Program-made: the position numbers and the translations under genes
NCBI GenBank assembly: GCA_030704615.1
Contig: CM060731.1
Location: 43,092,001-43,152,000 of the forward strand
DNA from: Takakia lepidozioides
Taxonomy: Eukaryota; Streptophyta; Takakiopsida; Takakiales; Takakiaceae
Direction of reading: 5' to 3'
DNA: 60,000 nt
In this document: positions 31,991 to 44,544 of the stretch, in pieces
Position numbering within the stretch: position 1 is the first letter of the stretch
Layout of the letters: every line of letters begins with the position of its first letter
Notes under the pieces: model-generated
Told to the model about the DNA's origin: nothing
Databases searched by the model: none
The model's input: only the letters and a program-made list of their open reading frames with translations

Positions 31991-33583
31991 GGGGCAGCTG
32001 GCTTGTAGCTGAGGTGAAGAGCCGGTTGAATGCGGCTAGGGGGGGCTCTACCCACATTCTCCATACACTCAAAGGTCCCAGCAGTAACGGGCTCCACAAT
32101 CAATGCGTCCTTGAGCTTTCCATCATCATCTTTTTGAAAGCAGTGAGCCAAGCCTAACACAATATAGTCATCGTCATTCCAGTCCGGGTCTTCTCCCACG
32201 GCAAAAGCCTTGGCAATCGCACATGAAGGTTTTAGACTGTGTCTGGCAGGTTTAGATCATTATATCATTATATCATTCCTCAATGCCGGTCGAACAGCGG
32301 GCATGGAGATCATCCTGCACAACGGAATGACCAGGTTTCCGCCCGGAACCTCCATCGACAGAATCACCTTCGACGAGTTCACTTTTTGCCCACCAATTAT
32401 CTCCTCGGCCTTGTCTTCATAGTTTCCCTCCAATGCATCTTCCTCACCTTCACCTTCTGACGCGGCCAAATCTTCCCCCTCGGATTTCCTTTTTCTTTTC
32501 CTCTGCACAGAACGAATTATCTGTGAGTGACAGATTGAGCACCCATGGATCAACATTGCTTTGACGCAAGGTTGATTGATGGGGATGTAGTTTAGACTGA
32601 AAAGCATACAAGAAAGACTTTTCAAGCAAAAAAATGCTTTGCGTTGACGCAGGGTTCTTTTGGGAGCTTCAACTAATCAACTTTCTCTACCTTACATTTC
32701 AGGATATGAGAGATCGGACGCCTCCATTGAACAAAAAAATCATCAAAACCAGCCTTGCGTCAACGCAATGTTGATTCATGTGCGGCATCTGTTTGTTTCA
32801 CTAGAAGTTCTAACATACACCATGGAGGTAGGCATCAACCTTGCGTTGACGCAAGGTTGATTGCGAGCTCTCGGATCGGTGTTGAACAAACACAAAAGCT
32901 ACAGGAAAAGGAGATTGTTGTCTCTTCTTCTTCTTCTTCGAATTTGATGATGCGTCGCAAGCATCCATGTCTGTCTAGCTTGATTGTAGTGCAGCATCTG
33001 CACTGTTTTGATGCCCAATATATACACTTGGGAGGTCGACTTCAACCTTGCGTTGATGCAAGGTTGATGTCGACCTCAATGCTTAGCAAGAACCAGACAG
33101 AATCAGAGAGAGAGAAAGAGAGTTCATAGCCACCTCCAGTTTCTTCTTTGCACTTGATGATGCTCCTGACGCATTCAATCTTTCCATTTTGTCTGGAGGT
33201 AGCATGCTTCCAAGGAGGTCCTGATGGTGCGAAACAAGGGCAGACGGCATCGTTTCCGCGTCCGTTTGTTCTCCCTGCTCTTTGAAGACCTGTTTCTCTA
33301 CTCGCAGTGCTTCCTCCCGAGCCCAGCTCACTTCCTCGTCCTCCCCCCCTTCTATTGGAGGTTGCTCATCGGTCGCCTCCGGGATCACTTCAAGACCTTC
33401 CTCTCCACACTGCGGTTGCAGAATCCTGTTTTGCCCTTCGTCTTCCTCTACGCCGGATGTTTCTTCTCCCATTCTAAGTTCCCGTCTTGCCTTCTTCATC
33501 CTCTCCTTAGCGCGTGCCCTTTGCTTCTTTGATGTGAAATAAAGTGTTCTTCGACGCTTGCTTCTCCCTCGGAATGGGGTCAC
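31990..33583 (-). pseudogene. Unidentified two-exon gene, interrupted by short-repeat expansion
   Basis: Exon 1 (33583 to about 33134) encodes a basic then acidic low-complexity start: MTPFRGRSKRRR, then KKQRARAKERMKKARREL. Exon 2 (about 32505-31990) continues KRKRKSEGEDLAASEGEGEE, then NLVIPLCRMISMPAVRPALR and SLKPSCAIAKAFAVGE, then YIVLGLAHCFQKDDDGKLKD and ALIVEPVTAGTFECMENVG. The latter part looks like a conserved globular domain, but I cannot name it. Between them is a 600-bp intron (donor CTGGAG|GTGGCT, acceptor TGTGCAG). In exon 2 three ATCATTAT units near 32258-32280 add two stops (TAA, TGA) inside the domain. The gene is probably broken, unless those bases are a small intron. Confidence 0.45.
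32551..33075. repeat. Five imperfect palindromes CAACCTTGCGT-ACGCAAGGTTG
   Basis: Copies occur at 32551-32574, 32640-32653 (partial), 32752-32774, 32835-32860 and 33036-33075. The last has arms extended by flanking GTCGAC, giving about 18-bp arms. Each is a self-complementary unit of about 24 bp centred on GTTGAC or GTCAAC. All fall in the putative intron of the 32-33.6 kb gene. They may be remnants of a hairpin MITE or clustered binding sites. Confidence 0.75.
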
Positions 33584-36500
33584 CGTCTCTGCAGAATCCA
33601 GGGTTGCAAAGACAATAACGAGAAGAGGGAAAAAAGAGGACTATGGGAGGTTCATCGCAAGGCCTTCAACGCCAAGATGTTCGCTCGCAACGTTCAGTGC
33701 GCCACTGACTCATTCCACATGCATGGCGAACACGTGTCCATCTAATCGTTAAGGTTCACGATTTTGAGTATGAGACAGATTCCATAACCGCATTGACTTG
33801 TTTCATGGATATTTTGTGGAAAATGTGATGGCAACATTTTTATGAAGATATGATGGAGACCTTGTATGTAATTGCTCTGCCAGATCGATGGAGTTCACGC
33901 CATGGCAATGCCCGATCTCGTGACAATCAGTTGTGGGGAGCAGAGGCGGGAAGCAAGAAGCATGAAGCGCGTGGATGAATGCATGGAAGTGACAGGTAGA
34001 AAGTGGATGGAATGTTCTGGATGATAACGTATAACATTCATCCAAACTGCGCAATCAGGTGCGCAATATTGGGAACATTGTTGCGAACTGCGCATTATTA
34101 GGACCATTTACCATACCAATGCGTTTATGATCAGGTAGGGCTATACAAACCACCGTGGTCTGCATATTCTTTGTCCAAACTCCTCCCTGTGAGCATCTCA
34201 TTTCTGACAGCAGGAAGTTACCCTTAGGATGCAGAGTTCGTCAAAAGCTCGTTTGATCATATGAAAGAGTATGCCTCCCCGTTACGCTGCCACGTACATC
34301 ATCATAATATGATGTGTTACTGGCTTACTTGGGGCAAAAAGTAAGTCAGTATGTTGCCCTATAATCATAACATGATATGTTACAGATTAAACAAGGGCGA
34401 CTTGCATAAATCATCATTGTTTCACACCACTAGTGCTAGCATGATGCCACAGAGGGCTTCACCTACCAGTTTCAGTGGTCCAGGGGTCGAAACCCAATGG
34501 TTTAAGTGGTATTCAGATGGCCCAGGGATTACACTCAAGGAACACAAAATATAGTGAACAATTGTAGAGGATCATATCAGATATTTATCTGGCTTTAGAT
34601 TAAATAAAATTTAACTGGTCCAAGGATCAAACTTCCAAGAGACCAAAATTAGGGGCAATGAGAAAAATAATTGGATAAAGAGTACCCCTTGTTATCCTGA
34701 TTAAACTTTATGTTTTTCAAAACATTTTTGTAATCATGAATCCCTGTTCACTGTTTAAATCCACTTGGATTTGGATACAAGGAAAATATGGGAAGTTCCT
34801 ACATGTTATTTTCTTTAAAATAAAGAAAAAATTGGAAATTACAATAACAAGATTGAAGAGAGGGAGGGGGCAACAAAGAAAAAACAAAAAGCCGGGGGGG
34901 GGGGGGGGGTGGGGGGGGGAAAGTGACTGAGCAGTCTTTCCCACCCAATCACGAGTGAAAGCTTCCGATTCCGTCTGCAAGAAACTCCTCCCCATTTGTT
35001 GTCTTTTCGAGTTTTCAGTGCACCCGGATCCATCAGATTGGCATCTATGCGAGCAGTTTCTGTGGAGAATTACCACACGCTCGGAGGCAGACGGTTCAAC
35101 AAGTAAGCGAAGAAGGAGACGAAGTGGGCCGGAGCGGATCCGGGTCTGAACGTCTCATTTTGATTGGGAACAGAGAACATGTTCCCATCCTAAACCATTT
35201 TGTCTGTCAATTAGGTCTATGTCAAACCCCCTCAGGTCATGATGGGGAGCTTCCCTGTAGAAGAGATGTTGGGAGAAGAGAAGTCTGCAAGGGAAGAGGG
35301 AGAGAAGAGGGGAGGAGGGATGGCAGCAGGGCCAGAGAGCGAGACCTACCGCAGGCCAATGTGAAGAGAATTGTGAAAGGGAATCTTGCGGAGCTCGCCC
35401 ATGCGCACTGGGAGGAGAGAAGGATATTCCTGTGATTAAGGATGCTCTTCTTGCCTTCTCTGAAAGTGCCAAGATCTTCATCCACTTTCTTTCCGCAACG
35501 TACGTCTCTCTGTTTTGTAAAAGATATCTTCCCGCTCATTTTCTGACTCGCATTGTGTCCTGCCCACAATCTCTACTGTGGCTGTGTTTTTCTGTTTATT
35601 TGACCGTCTTCCATTAGAAATTCAGTTCATCCTCACCAAAAGGCCCAATGGTGGGGCTGTAGGTCGAAGGGAGGTGATGAGCAAAACACGGAAGGCATGC
35701 AAGAAACAGACAAAGCACGTAGGGTTTGTGGGGCTCAAGGATGCAATGAAGTCGCGACTTTTCATTAAGGAGAAGCAGATGAAATCGCCAATTTTTCATT
35801 CAAACATGGATTGAGTACCAGATGAATGACGGGTTGGCAGAGGGATGAAATGTGAGATCAAGTTATCATTGATGGGATGAAATCGCGGAAATAAAGGAGA
35901 TGCAGCAGTAATTTAGGAACAGGGTGGCCATATTAAATATTAGCAAGTGGCATGCAGCTAAAAGAGTGGTTGAGAAACAAAACACGTGGGAATCGTATGT
36001 TTTTAGAAGTTGATGGGCCTGTGGCACAGAGGGGGATAAGACCCGGTGGCCGCCATACTTGATGTCCAAAAGCTGTAGGATCTTAAATATTGTTGACTTG
36101 CTATTTAATAATCACGTGAAGGAGATGGCGGGATAAGGTGGAGTTAGGGATCAGCCCAAGTATAAGAGTAGTGGAGACTGGATGGTGATCTCTCTCTTTT
36201 TGTTCTAGTTTTCGGCTCTGAAGTGAAGACTGCGTTGATTGTGATAAAGTATGGGGCATGTGAATCATGTGAGATTTGAAGTAGGAATGGTCATGTTTAG
36301 CTAGCATCATAAGGGGTGATAAGGATCATTGAGCTTAGGATCCAGCGTGCAAGTTGTATCCACGTAGAATGAAGCTTGAGCGATTCCACTAACATGCCGG
36401 GAAGATTAGAAGTAGAGGTTGATCACACCTAGTAGAGAGCAGTCCGTCCACCAGATTGTCTGCACACCCATGTAAGATCGACTTGTTAGCATGGAAGCAA

Positions 36501-36922
36501 AGCAGGATATCACCTGAAGTATGAAGTAAGCAGCTCTGTAGTGTCATATGCGAGCGGTGCACGATACCAAATACAAAGGCAGAAGAAGATGAAGAGGACG
36601 ATCAAAGGAAGGCCACCACCTACCTGGGACGATAGTTAAGAAAAATAGTTAGCATGCTACTTCAAAACAAGAAGTCAAATAATCCATTTAGACCAGGTTT
36701 TCTCTTCCGCTGTAGTCTGGTATAGATGGAGTACTAATGGGTTGTACAGGTATGGATTTAGGACTTTCTTTTTACTTACAGGGAATTGAAGTCACCCAAT
36801 AAGACCACCTCACCTTTGACAAGGAACTTAGCACAGTTCAGCTGGCAATTTGATTGAGAGTAGGAGTCTATGTTCAATCACCACTTCTACTTTCCATATT
36901 GACATGTGTAAGCAACTGCAAG
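33584..36922. other. Long interval without recognised genes
   Basis: Short frames only. At 34871-34918 a polypurine tract contains GGGGGCAACAAAGAAAAAA followed by about 18 G, then T, then nine G. The same 19-mer-like tail recurs at 47156-47176 behind a LINE 3' end, so this may be another retroposon tail. 34300-34385 holds two copies of CATAATATGATGTGTTAC-like sequence. Confidence 0.4.
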
Positions 36923-37689
36923 ATGATGGCGGCCATGCGGGAGATTTCAGTGCGCTTTCATGCTTTGGGTTTGCGAAGATTGGTGCCATCTAGGTTGTTC
37001 AGCTCCGAGGATGTACCATTCGAGCCTCTGTACAAGAAGGTTCAGGAACTCGCTGTTGAGGTCTCAGAGCTGAAGATTAAGGCGGATTTGAGGGCTGCTG
37101 AGGTCTCAGAGCTGAAGATTGAATTGAAGAAGGCTGATTTGAGGGCTGCTGAGATGAAGATTGAATTGAAGAGGACGGTGGCTTGGGTGGATAGGATGTT
37201 GCCGGTTTATTCTACGCCATGGGTGAGTGCGCCGCAACAATTGAAATTTATTGAAGTTTTTGCTATGTCTAATTTTAAACTCCACTTGTATTAATATTTA
37301 CGAATTGTGTTTCCAAATGCCCAGAGCATTGGGCAGAGAAATCGGTGGCAAGTGGGCGAATATCAGACCACGGATCCGCTACAGCCAATATCCGTGAGCT
37401 CACTGTGGGCGATCAGGAGTTCATGAGGACCCTTAGAATTGCGTTAAAAATAAGACGGGTTCCTGAGCACCAGCGGCATCAAATATTCAGAGAGCTTCGT
37501 GATGTGTACAAGCTACTCTCGTACGACATCCACTACCAGTATGATGAGTCCATAGTGGTAGATGTACACCTGGGGTCACCTTTCACCTTTCACCAAGCCT
37601 TCGTGGTCTGCGCGATTTTTGACCGCGCAAAGATCAGATACCAGTTCTACTCCGAGAAGGGAGAGCCAACTGCGTCTCCCACTGAGTGA
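36923..37689 (+). CDS. Probable organelle-targeted coiled-coil protein, two exons
   Basis: Exon 1 (36923-37222) starts MMAAMREISVRFHALGLRRL and continues VPSRLFSSE. This is Arg/Ser-rich, lacks acidic residues for about 28 positions and has an RLFSSE-type cleavage context, as in plant mitochondrial presequences. A heptad region with a duplicated segment (VSELKIKADLRAAEVSELKI) follows. The donor is TGG|GTGAGT. The best in-frame acceptor is GGGCAGAG at 37338, giving exon 2 37339-37689 with NIRELTVGDQEFMRTLRIAL, YKLLSYDIHYQYDESIVVDV and FTFHQAFVVCAIFDRAKIRY. I do not recognise the family. A further small 3' exon after 37757 is possible because GTGAGT overlaps the stop. No lesions are visible; likely an active gene. 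Confidence 0.55.
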
Positions 37690-39270
37690 GTCAACATTTT
37701 ATTTGCTTCTATACATATTTGCACAATCTTGATATGTGATTGTGATTATTTTGCAGAAGATGATGGTCGTGGTGCGGACTTATGGTCGAAATTTCCAGTG
37801 GATGTGCAAACTGAATGAGAGAACGAAAGGAGAACAAGAGCAAGAGGAGATGTTGAAGAATATTTCTAACACTTATTGTTGTTTCTAAGTTATGTGTTTT
37901 GGTATTTTATATGTATTAGTACTTGAAGGGCGCAGGACCTGTTTCATTTTGTGGTTATGTCAGAAATTTTGTACAGAACTGCTTTGTTTCAGCCAAGATA
38001 GTCTGAGAATATAGTGTAGATTCATGTCTGAATTCTTGAAACTAAATATTTTTGACATGACTGGTTTGATGCAACGCAAATTATTTGAGTATGTATTGCG
38101 AAATCATGTTTGAATATATTTGAGTAGTCCACTTTGTCCCCTGAAATGGGGGACTTTTGGTGAAGAGTGGAGTGGTCTGGAATGTGTAAAGCATAATTTT
38201 TGAATGACGGTTTTAGTAACGCACTTGATCCCACAGTTGCAGAGTGGAAAGTAGACAAATGCCAGACTAGTAGATGTGAAATAGGTAAATAGAGTGGAGA
38301 GGTTGGGGGGAGTGTATGAACAAGTGAGGGCACTGAAACAGGAGCTGAGGGAACTGACCCCAGTAGGGGGGGGGGGAGGGGTGTAATTCCCATAGTAGGT
38401 ACTTTGCACATATGTGTGAGACCAGCAAGCTCCTGCCATCACATCAAGCCGTTGGCTCCTTTTGTGTCCCGGTACTTGCTGCACAACGGAATATGGATTG
38501 CATGTACATTGTACGGCCCCAGCAAAAAGCCAGCAGGCTTTCGCAAGCACTGCTCTGGTCCATGTATGCTGCCTGGTAGTGGAGTGATTTGTCCATTGGG
38601 GTGCACAGCAGGGGAGAAATGTATATAACAGAGATTGATGTTGGAGATACATGGCTGCATCCGGCCTATGTGCCCTGGCATCTGGTCCACATTGTAATTG
38701 GGGCAGGTTGGTCAAGCCCATGAGGAGACAGAGAACTGGAAGTGGAGATGCAAGTTACTCAGCAAGGGGGCTGGGGGTTGGAAGCATGTCGAACTACTAG
38801 ACATGCTGCACAGGACCAGCAAAAATCCAGCAAGCCTCCTCAAGCACTCCTGTGGTCCATCTGTGCGGAAGGGGAACGTGTAGGTAACCTGATTTCTTGT
38901 AGCCTCTCCCCAGGGTAGGAACTATACTAGTTTTAGCGCCTATCATCGCTGGTTCCAATACCCTTCCATAATCAGTATCCGATGCAATTTGTTGGACAGT
39001 GATAGAGAATATATCTCAAAAACTTTCAAATCAAACTTTGAAACAACCCTCCGGCCTCGTTCAAGACAGAGTAATGTAGATGCGATCTTCTAGCTCAGAT
39101 TGCTCTCGTCTCATCCCAAACCAAAAAAAAGCTTCTAATTTGCTGATCTCAGAGGTACAGTACTGCCAGTACTGGGTATTGTAATCTTCGAGCCCTTCTT
39201 CCAGCTCCTTTTCATCCTGCACAACCAAGGGTCACTAATTTGCTGATGATGTGGTAGCCAACCGCAGCTC
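37690..39270. other. Interval without recognised genes
   Basis: Contains the 3' flank of the coiled-coil gene. A diverged repeat of about 55 bp (CCAGCAAAAA.CCAGCA, then CAAGCACT.CTGTGGTCCAT) appears near 38520 and 38817. Short frames only. Confidence 0.4.
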
Positions 39271-39274
39271 TCTA

Positions 39275-41690
39275 GCAGCCGAGATAGAGAGCAACACATG
39301 CCCTATATGTTTTGAGCTCATGAAATCCCCCGACTACTCACCCATGCTCCTTTCTCCCTGCGGCCATACATTCTGTGCCAAGGTCTTTTCTGACACCATT
39401 ACCTTTGCACAGTGAACCATTGTCTTACCTACATGTCGTGAGAAGTTTTGTATTTCTAAATTAGGTCTGCTATGGTCGTTTCTGGCAGGTTGGTGATTAG
39501 CGAACAACTCCATGATCTTGCTAAGTCTGTTTTTAAATTTCTTTTCCAGATGTTGCAATGTCAACTTCCTTTCAGTTCCTGTCTCGAGCCTCTGTTGGCA
39601 GAACAGATAACTTAGCCATATATTAAAGTCAGCTCTCTCACATGCACCCCTTTATCTTCTAGGAGGGACAGAAGAATGTACCCATAAGACGTTGCTTGCC
39701 GGAGCCTTGTGGCCATAGACCCTGGGCCCGGAGGCGAGAGAAAGAGGGGACTGATATCTTGTGTCACAGTGTGTGGCTGTGCATACAGCAGTTCATCGAA
39801 AGAAGGCGCGCATTGAAGGGGGCCCTGTTGGTCCACCCCCCGGTCCGTATTGCCGTCAAAAAGATCTTGTCCCAGACTTTGAATATTTCCTTGCAGAGAA
39901 TGATCACCAATATCCTGTCCTTACAAAAGACGTTGCAGCAAGCAGACGTGGAGAGGGTTGGGTTCTCAGAGAGGCACTCTCAAGCTCAGATACGGTGCCA
40001 GATATTGCATGACGGAAGGCAGGAAACTAGCAAAACCAAGCAAGTAAGATCCAATTACACCTTCATAAGAATGTACTAGCCATCATCTAACCTACTCTCT
40101 CTCTATCTTCAGTGGCCTCCTCAATATGTGACTTGCAATGTGTCATACAGACTGGGTTACATAAGTAGCGCTGGAATCGATGTAATAATTCTAGTTAATG
40201 CCAGCCCCTACATCCGCACTCACTCCCTGTGTCGTGGTGTTTTTCAAGCAATGAGATTTAGGATCTATACCTGTTAGATGGAAACCCCATGACCAGATCT
40301 GAAAGGTTTAGCAATGGGAAGGCACTATACCTCAATGTTATATGACATTGGCAAATTCACGAGGAACAACCATAAGAATTTCCGTTGCTGCTGTCAATGG
40401 TTTGTGTTTTGTCAACACATCCTGGCCTTGAACCAACAGTGAGGTCGGCATTTCAGTTTCTAGGAGAGCTACTCACTTTTCCCTTTCCTCCTCCCTTTTC
40501 CATGACAGTGTGATTGGCAGTCCAGCAACAGTTGTTTGTTACGTGTGTCATGCGCAAATGGCTACATTACAGTGCTGAAATAAGTTCCACTAAACTAATG
40601 TCAATGCCAGCCTTTGGAATCAACACTCAATCACCCATGATTGGCATAACTGAGCAGTGTCTCCTTTCGTATCAGGGTGGGGGACAACCATGTAAATGGC
40701 TAAGAGCATCTACAGGGCCATGCTTGAAGCATACATCACATCAAATGTTCACTGCTAACAATCAAAGAGTACATCATGGCTCCTTTTAGTTTGAAATATT
40801 TGGATGCCTATGATTGGTTGATGCAGAGACTGGAAGGGGAGCTGGCAGCAACTAACCGCATACTGGAGAAGTCGCAATTGAAGCAAAAAGATGCTCAAGA
40901 GAGGCTTCAAATGGTAATACTTGCCTGCAAAATGAGGATTGTTAGGGCTATGAGCTTTCAAAGAGGAGGTATGGGTTAACCCAAAGTCAGGTCTGTTTGA
41001 GCATGTCATGGTATAGCAGTTTACAGTTGCCAACAAGTCAACTATACATAAACTTTGACCAAGTCCCATGATTTTAGTTCCAAAGAGTTTTGTCATGGGG
41101 GTGCAGCCAAGTTGTTAGAAGTGGCAAAGGTCCATGTAAGTTTGGATATTCCTGTCTCCTATTTTTGATGTGTTGGAATGGGGTGGCCATGGAGTGAAGT
41201 GGCTCTTAGTTACACTGGTTTTGGCCAGAGTCTTCTTTCTCTATGATCGGAAAGGGACTAACATTGTGGTGGTGGCAGTTGAAGTTGGAGCATCAAATGG
41301 TGGTGTCTGAAGTGCATGACACAGAAAGTAAACTAGCTATGCTGCAAAGGGCTCACGCAGAAACTATTGCCAAAAGTAATCTCATCCAAGCTTCTCTATT
41401 TGCTCTGGAAGGGGTACAATCCATCTCTTCATGGACTTGTCAGCATTGCTGCATTTCGTTCAACTATATCCAATCAATGAATGTGTTATTTAGATCAGAA
41501 TTGTCAGACTTGGTCATTTCTCAAGGTGGTCCCTCGTCATGAAATTTGTGTGCCACTGTTCGTAGCTTGATCACACATCTAAAGGTCCCAATCATGAGCC
41601 ACAAGTATGACAAATCATGGTATTTTGATTAGCTCCATTAATGAACTGTGGCAGGAGCGTGACAAGTTGAGATTGCTGTCGCAAGATTGG
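39275..41690 (+). pseudogene. RING-finger plus coiled-coil gene, degenerate exons
   Basis: A RING-like start at 39281 reads NTCPICFELMKSPDYSPMLL, then SPCGHTFCAKVF. The next Cys of the zinc ligand set is Val, a TGA follows (about 39415), and the closing CPxC reads LPTC. A second remnant at 39700-39900 has PCGHRPWA and PYCRQK, then ILSQTLNISLQRMI after a frameshift in an A-run. Candidate coiled-coil exons with splice borders follow: 40796-40913 (DWLMQRLEGELAATNRILEK), 41279-41420 (LEHQMVVSEVHDTESKLAML) and about 41654 onward (ERDKLRLLSQ). RING proteins of this layout act as E3 ubiquitin ligases. With missing ligands and a stop this copy is probably dead, and the exon grouping is inference. Confidence 0.45.
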
Positions 41691-41699
41691 GTTGGCATT

Positions 41700-42830
41700 G
41701 GAGATGACTGTCATTCAGCTTAGTACTAAGGTGCTCAAGCTTATGAGTTGAGAGCAGTCTTCATGGAATGCACAGTAAGGCATCCATTTGGTGGGTGTTG
41801 TGCAAATCCTCGAGGAGGCGCGTCCTAGATCCCTAGCAATCCTTGGGGTCTGGGTTGTAAGTGCCTGGCAGTGCCGTGAATCGGTGTCCCTTGCTGCTCA
41901 CTGTCCTTGTGCCCAGCCACACGTGCCATGGGTCCATTTATGTAGTACCAGCAGGGGGAGGGGAGGGGAGGGGAGAAGCAATGCGAGATGGAGAGACGCC
42001 ACAACTTAGTTGCAAATAGCCTGCACCCCCTGTCATGTACTTTGCTGGTCCAGAATTGATGCTTGAGTGAGTGCGAGTCATTTGGGGGTGCTCATTCGTA
42101 GTAGGCAGAGAGAGAGTGCTACTGTAAGGTAGGGGTTGATGCATGCTGCTGTCCTTCGCGGGTCTTCTTGTACTGCAAGGCAGTGAAGTTGATGTGAGTC
42201 TGTGGCTCGTGAGTACATTTTGTAGGTGTCGCAATCAACGACCAAGCTCTTGTATGCCTTGCTCTGCTCCTCTTGTGCTGAATGTTGGTGAAGTGAAGCT
42301 GTGGTTCCGATATGGTAGATGTGTTGTGCAAGTCCAGCAACCATCCACGAAGCTTTCGATTGCAGGCCGCCTGTCCATAAACCATCCAAAGAACTGGAGT
42401 AAGAAGCGCATAACACTACGGTGTATTAAGGAAGGAGGCCTGGCTTGCAAGCAGAGGCCAGAGCCCATGCAAGAAGAAAATTTATTGGCGACCAGCAGAT
42501 GCTGCACATTGTGGAGGAGATAGGTGCAGCAGGTGTCTTCTTCCCTGGGACGACGGGAGTGACACCTGGGCTGCAGGTGAGGGAGAGATGAGAGATTCTG
42601 GGTTGCACTGCGATTTGAAGCAGGTTGGGGGAGAGAGGAGGCGGGGTGGGACAGTAGGAGGAGTGAGGGGAAAAGGTGGAGGCGGGGGTTGCACTTTGCG
42701 AGCATGTGCAGCAGCAGGGGTTGCAGGGGCATATGTTCTTGGACATAACCTTAAATTTTAAATTCTAGGACTATCCGCTCTATCGGATTATACTCTAGCA
42801 GTCTTCGTACTTCCATTTACTTCTCTCAGG
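41700..42830. other. Interval without recognised genes
   Basis: Purine-rich stretches (GGGGAGGGGAGGGG near 41955; GGAGGAGTGAGGGGAAAAGG near 42655). Only short frames, no motif. Confidence 0.35.
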
Positions 42831-43189
42831 CCCCTGGACAGAGTACAGAAAGCTGCAAATCGAACTGCAGATTGATGACCCTTCTGTGAGCGCGGAGGGG
42901 CTGGAGATTGCCTTCTCCTACATGTATGGTATGAGCCCAGTTTTCACTGGAGATAATGTGATGGCAGCACTGGTCGCAGGGTGTTTTTGTTGGATGGAGT
43001 TTTGTGACAAGTGTGTGCGGTGCATTGTAGCCAACTTGAGGGTGGACACTTTTGTTGCTTACCAGCAGCTGTCCGAGCGGCATCGCTATGGCTGGTTTGC
43101 CGACCTGATAAGAAATGTTTGTTGGACATTTATTTGCCCGCATGCATCGCGTGAGGTCGTTCATCTCCTTCCAAAGCTTTCTTTGCAGG
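42831..43189 (+). pseudogene. BTB-BACK domain exon
   Basis: An exon bounded by CTCTCAG and CTTTGCAG|GTGC encodes the end of a BTB/POZ domain (LEIAFSYMYGMSPVFTGDNV, then MAALVAGCFCWMEFCDKCV) and the first half of a BACK domain (LRVDTFVAYQQLSERHRYGW, then RNVCWTFICPHASRE and VVHLLPKLSLQ). Such plant BTB-BACK proteins are usually substrate adaptors of CUL3 ubiquitin ligases. The upstream exon with the start of BTB was not found. The frame at 43416-43804 (NSRVMLNLRRKEVNK onward), after an acceptor TGTCATTCAG, may be a later exon but is not clearly homologous. I call it a fragment or a broken gene. Confidence 0.55.
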
Positions 43190-43415
43190 TGCTTCCCACC
43201 ACTCCACTTCCCTCTTTACACCCCGCCATTCCACCTGATTTAGTAATCCCATCAGCCCCAAGTGTGGCATCAATATGGTTGGGGCAATCAGCGGGTGTGC
43301 ATGTGCATAGCCCTATCCAGGAAGGTCTTTCCATTGCAGTGAGGGTCAAGTTCGGTGGAATTTAGGGGTTGTATGTGTTGCTCTTGCACATGACTCTGAG
43401 TCTGTCATTCAGAAT

Positions 43416-43804
43416 TCTCGGGTGATGTTGAATCTGAGAAGGAAAGAGGTGAACAAGCCTGAGACTCATGACGTGTTCATCTGGAGAGGAATAATTCACA
43501 CTGTGCCTTCTAAACTTGGCGAATATGAGGATTCGTTGGGTGCATATAGTCGGTTGGTCTTAATTACATCAATTGTGCGTGGAAGTGACATGGAATCTAC
43601 TGGGGTTATGGAGGAGAATTCTAACGTGCTTGGCACTTGGATGGCACTTACTTCGGGAACCCATGTATGTCCAGATCTCACCCGGATAATCATTGCTACT
43701 GAAGTCTTGAGTGGAGAATCATTTTGTCTGAGCTATAGTGATGTGTACAGATATGTGTCAGTACAGTATCTCCAAAATAAAAAATTCTTAGGTCACGGGA
43801 TATG
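43416..43804 (+). other. Possible exon after BTB-BACK fragment
   Basis: The frame after acceptor TTCAG reads NSRVMLNLRRKEVNK, then TVPSKLGEYEDSLGAYSRLV, LNVLGTW-like sequence, and ends at TGA 43805. It looks protein-like but I cannot assign a domain. It may be a 3' exon of the BTB gene or chance. Confidence 0.25.
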
Positions 43805-43809
43805 AAATC

Positions 43810-44540
43810 CCCAGACGTAATTTCCATGTGGATGAAACATTTATGTTCTGGAAATTGGTGGTGAGGATTGGATTTGACGCCCACCAGTTTGCAACCATGG
43901 GGTCTGGGACACAAGGAACATGCACTCATTTTGGCACAAAGATTGTCAGGCAGCACTTTTAATGAGGGAATTCTATGATCATACTCTGAAGTGTGAGAGA
44001 AGTCAAGAATTTCTGAGGTGATGATGATCTGAGTTGTAGCTACAGCAACGAGTCAACGAATTTGCAGATTACTTCATTACCTACACAGGCAATGGTTTGT
44101 CTCTCCCTCTTAGTCATCATGGTTGCCACCTGTGAGAGAGATGATTAGTCACAACCCTTGTTACTTCCAGCTAGTGAAGCTGGTTTGGCACCTTACTAGG
44201 TGGACAACGCGTATAGAGACCACAGGATAAAAGGTGCATTGGCAGGGTTTTATGTGTGTCGGTGGGGGGTTGGATTTGCCAGACAGACAGGTAGGTACTA
44301 AGAGGGACTGCTGTTGTGTGGCTGCTCTAGCTTGTTTGGGGAAATAGTCCTTGTGTAGGTGTTATGCAGGCTGTTGAAATCAGATGAACTGTAGGTTCTC
44401 AGTGAATCATAGTGCAGACTGGAAGTTGGCACGTGTGAAACCCACTGATTTTGTTTCAGAATGCCCAGGTGGAAAAGGTGAAAGGTCAACACTCACTCCA
44501 ACGGAAAGGCTGCGTGGAATCTGACAGTCATGAGCAACAG
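43810..44540. other. Interval without recognised genes
   Basis: No conserved coding or repeat signal was seen. Confidence 0.3.
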
Positions 44541-44544
44541 CAAC

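Noticed and set aside
34880-34920. G-run as a G-quadruplex regulatory element
   Set aside because: It sits behind an A-rich retroposon-like tail far from any recognised gene, and homopolymers of this length are prone to assembly error.
42235-42746. Pro/Ser/Leu-rich minus-strand frames
   Set aside because: Low-complexity antisense of purine-rich DNA, without family features.
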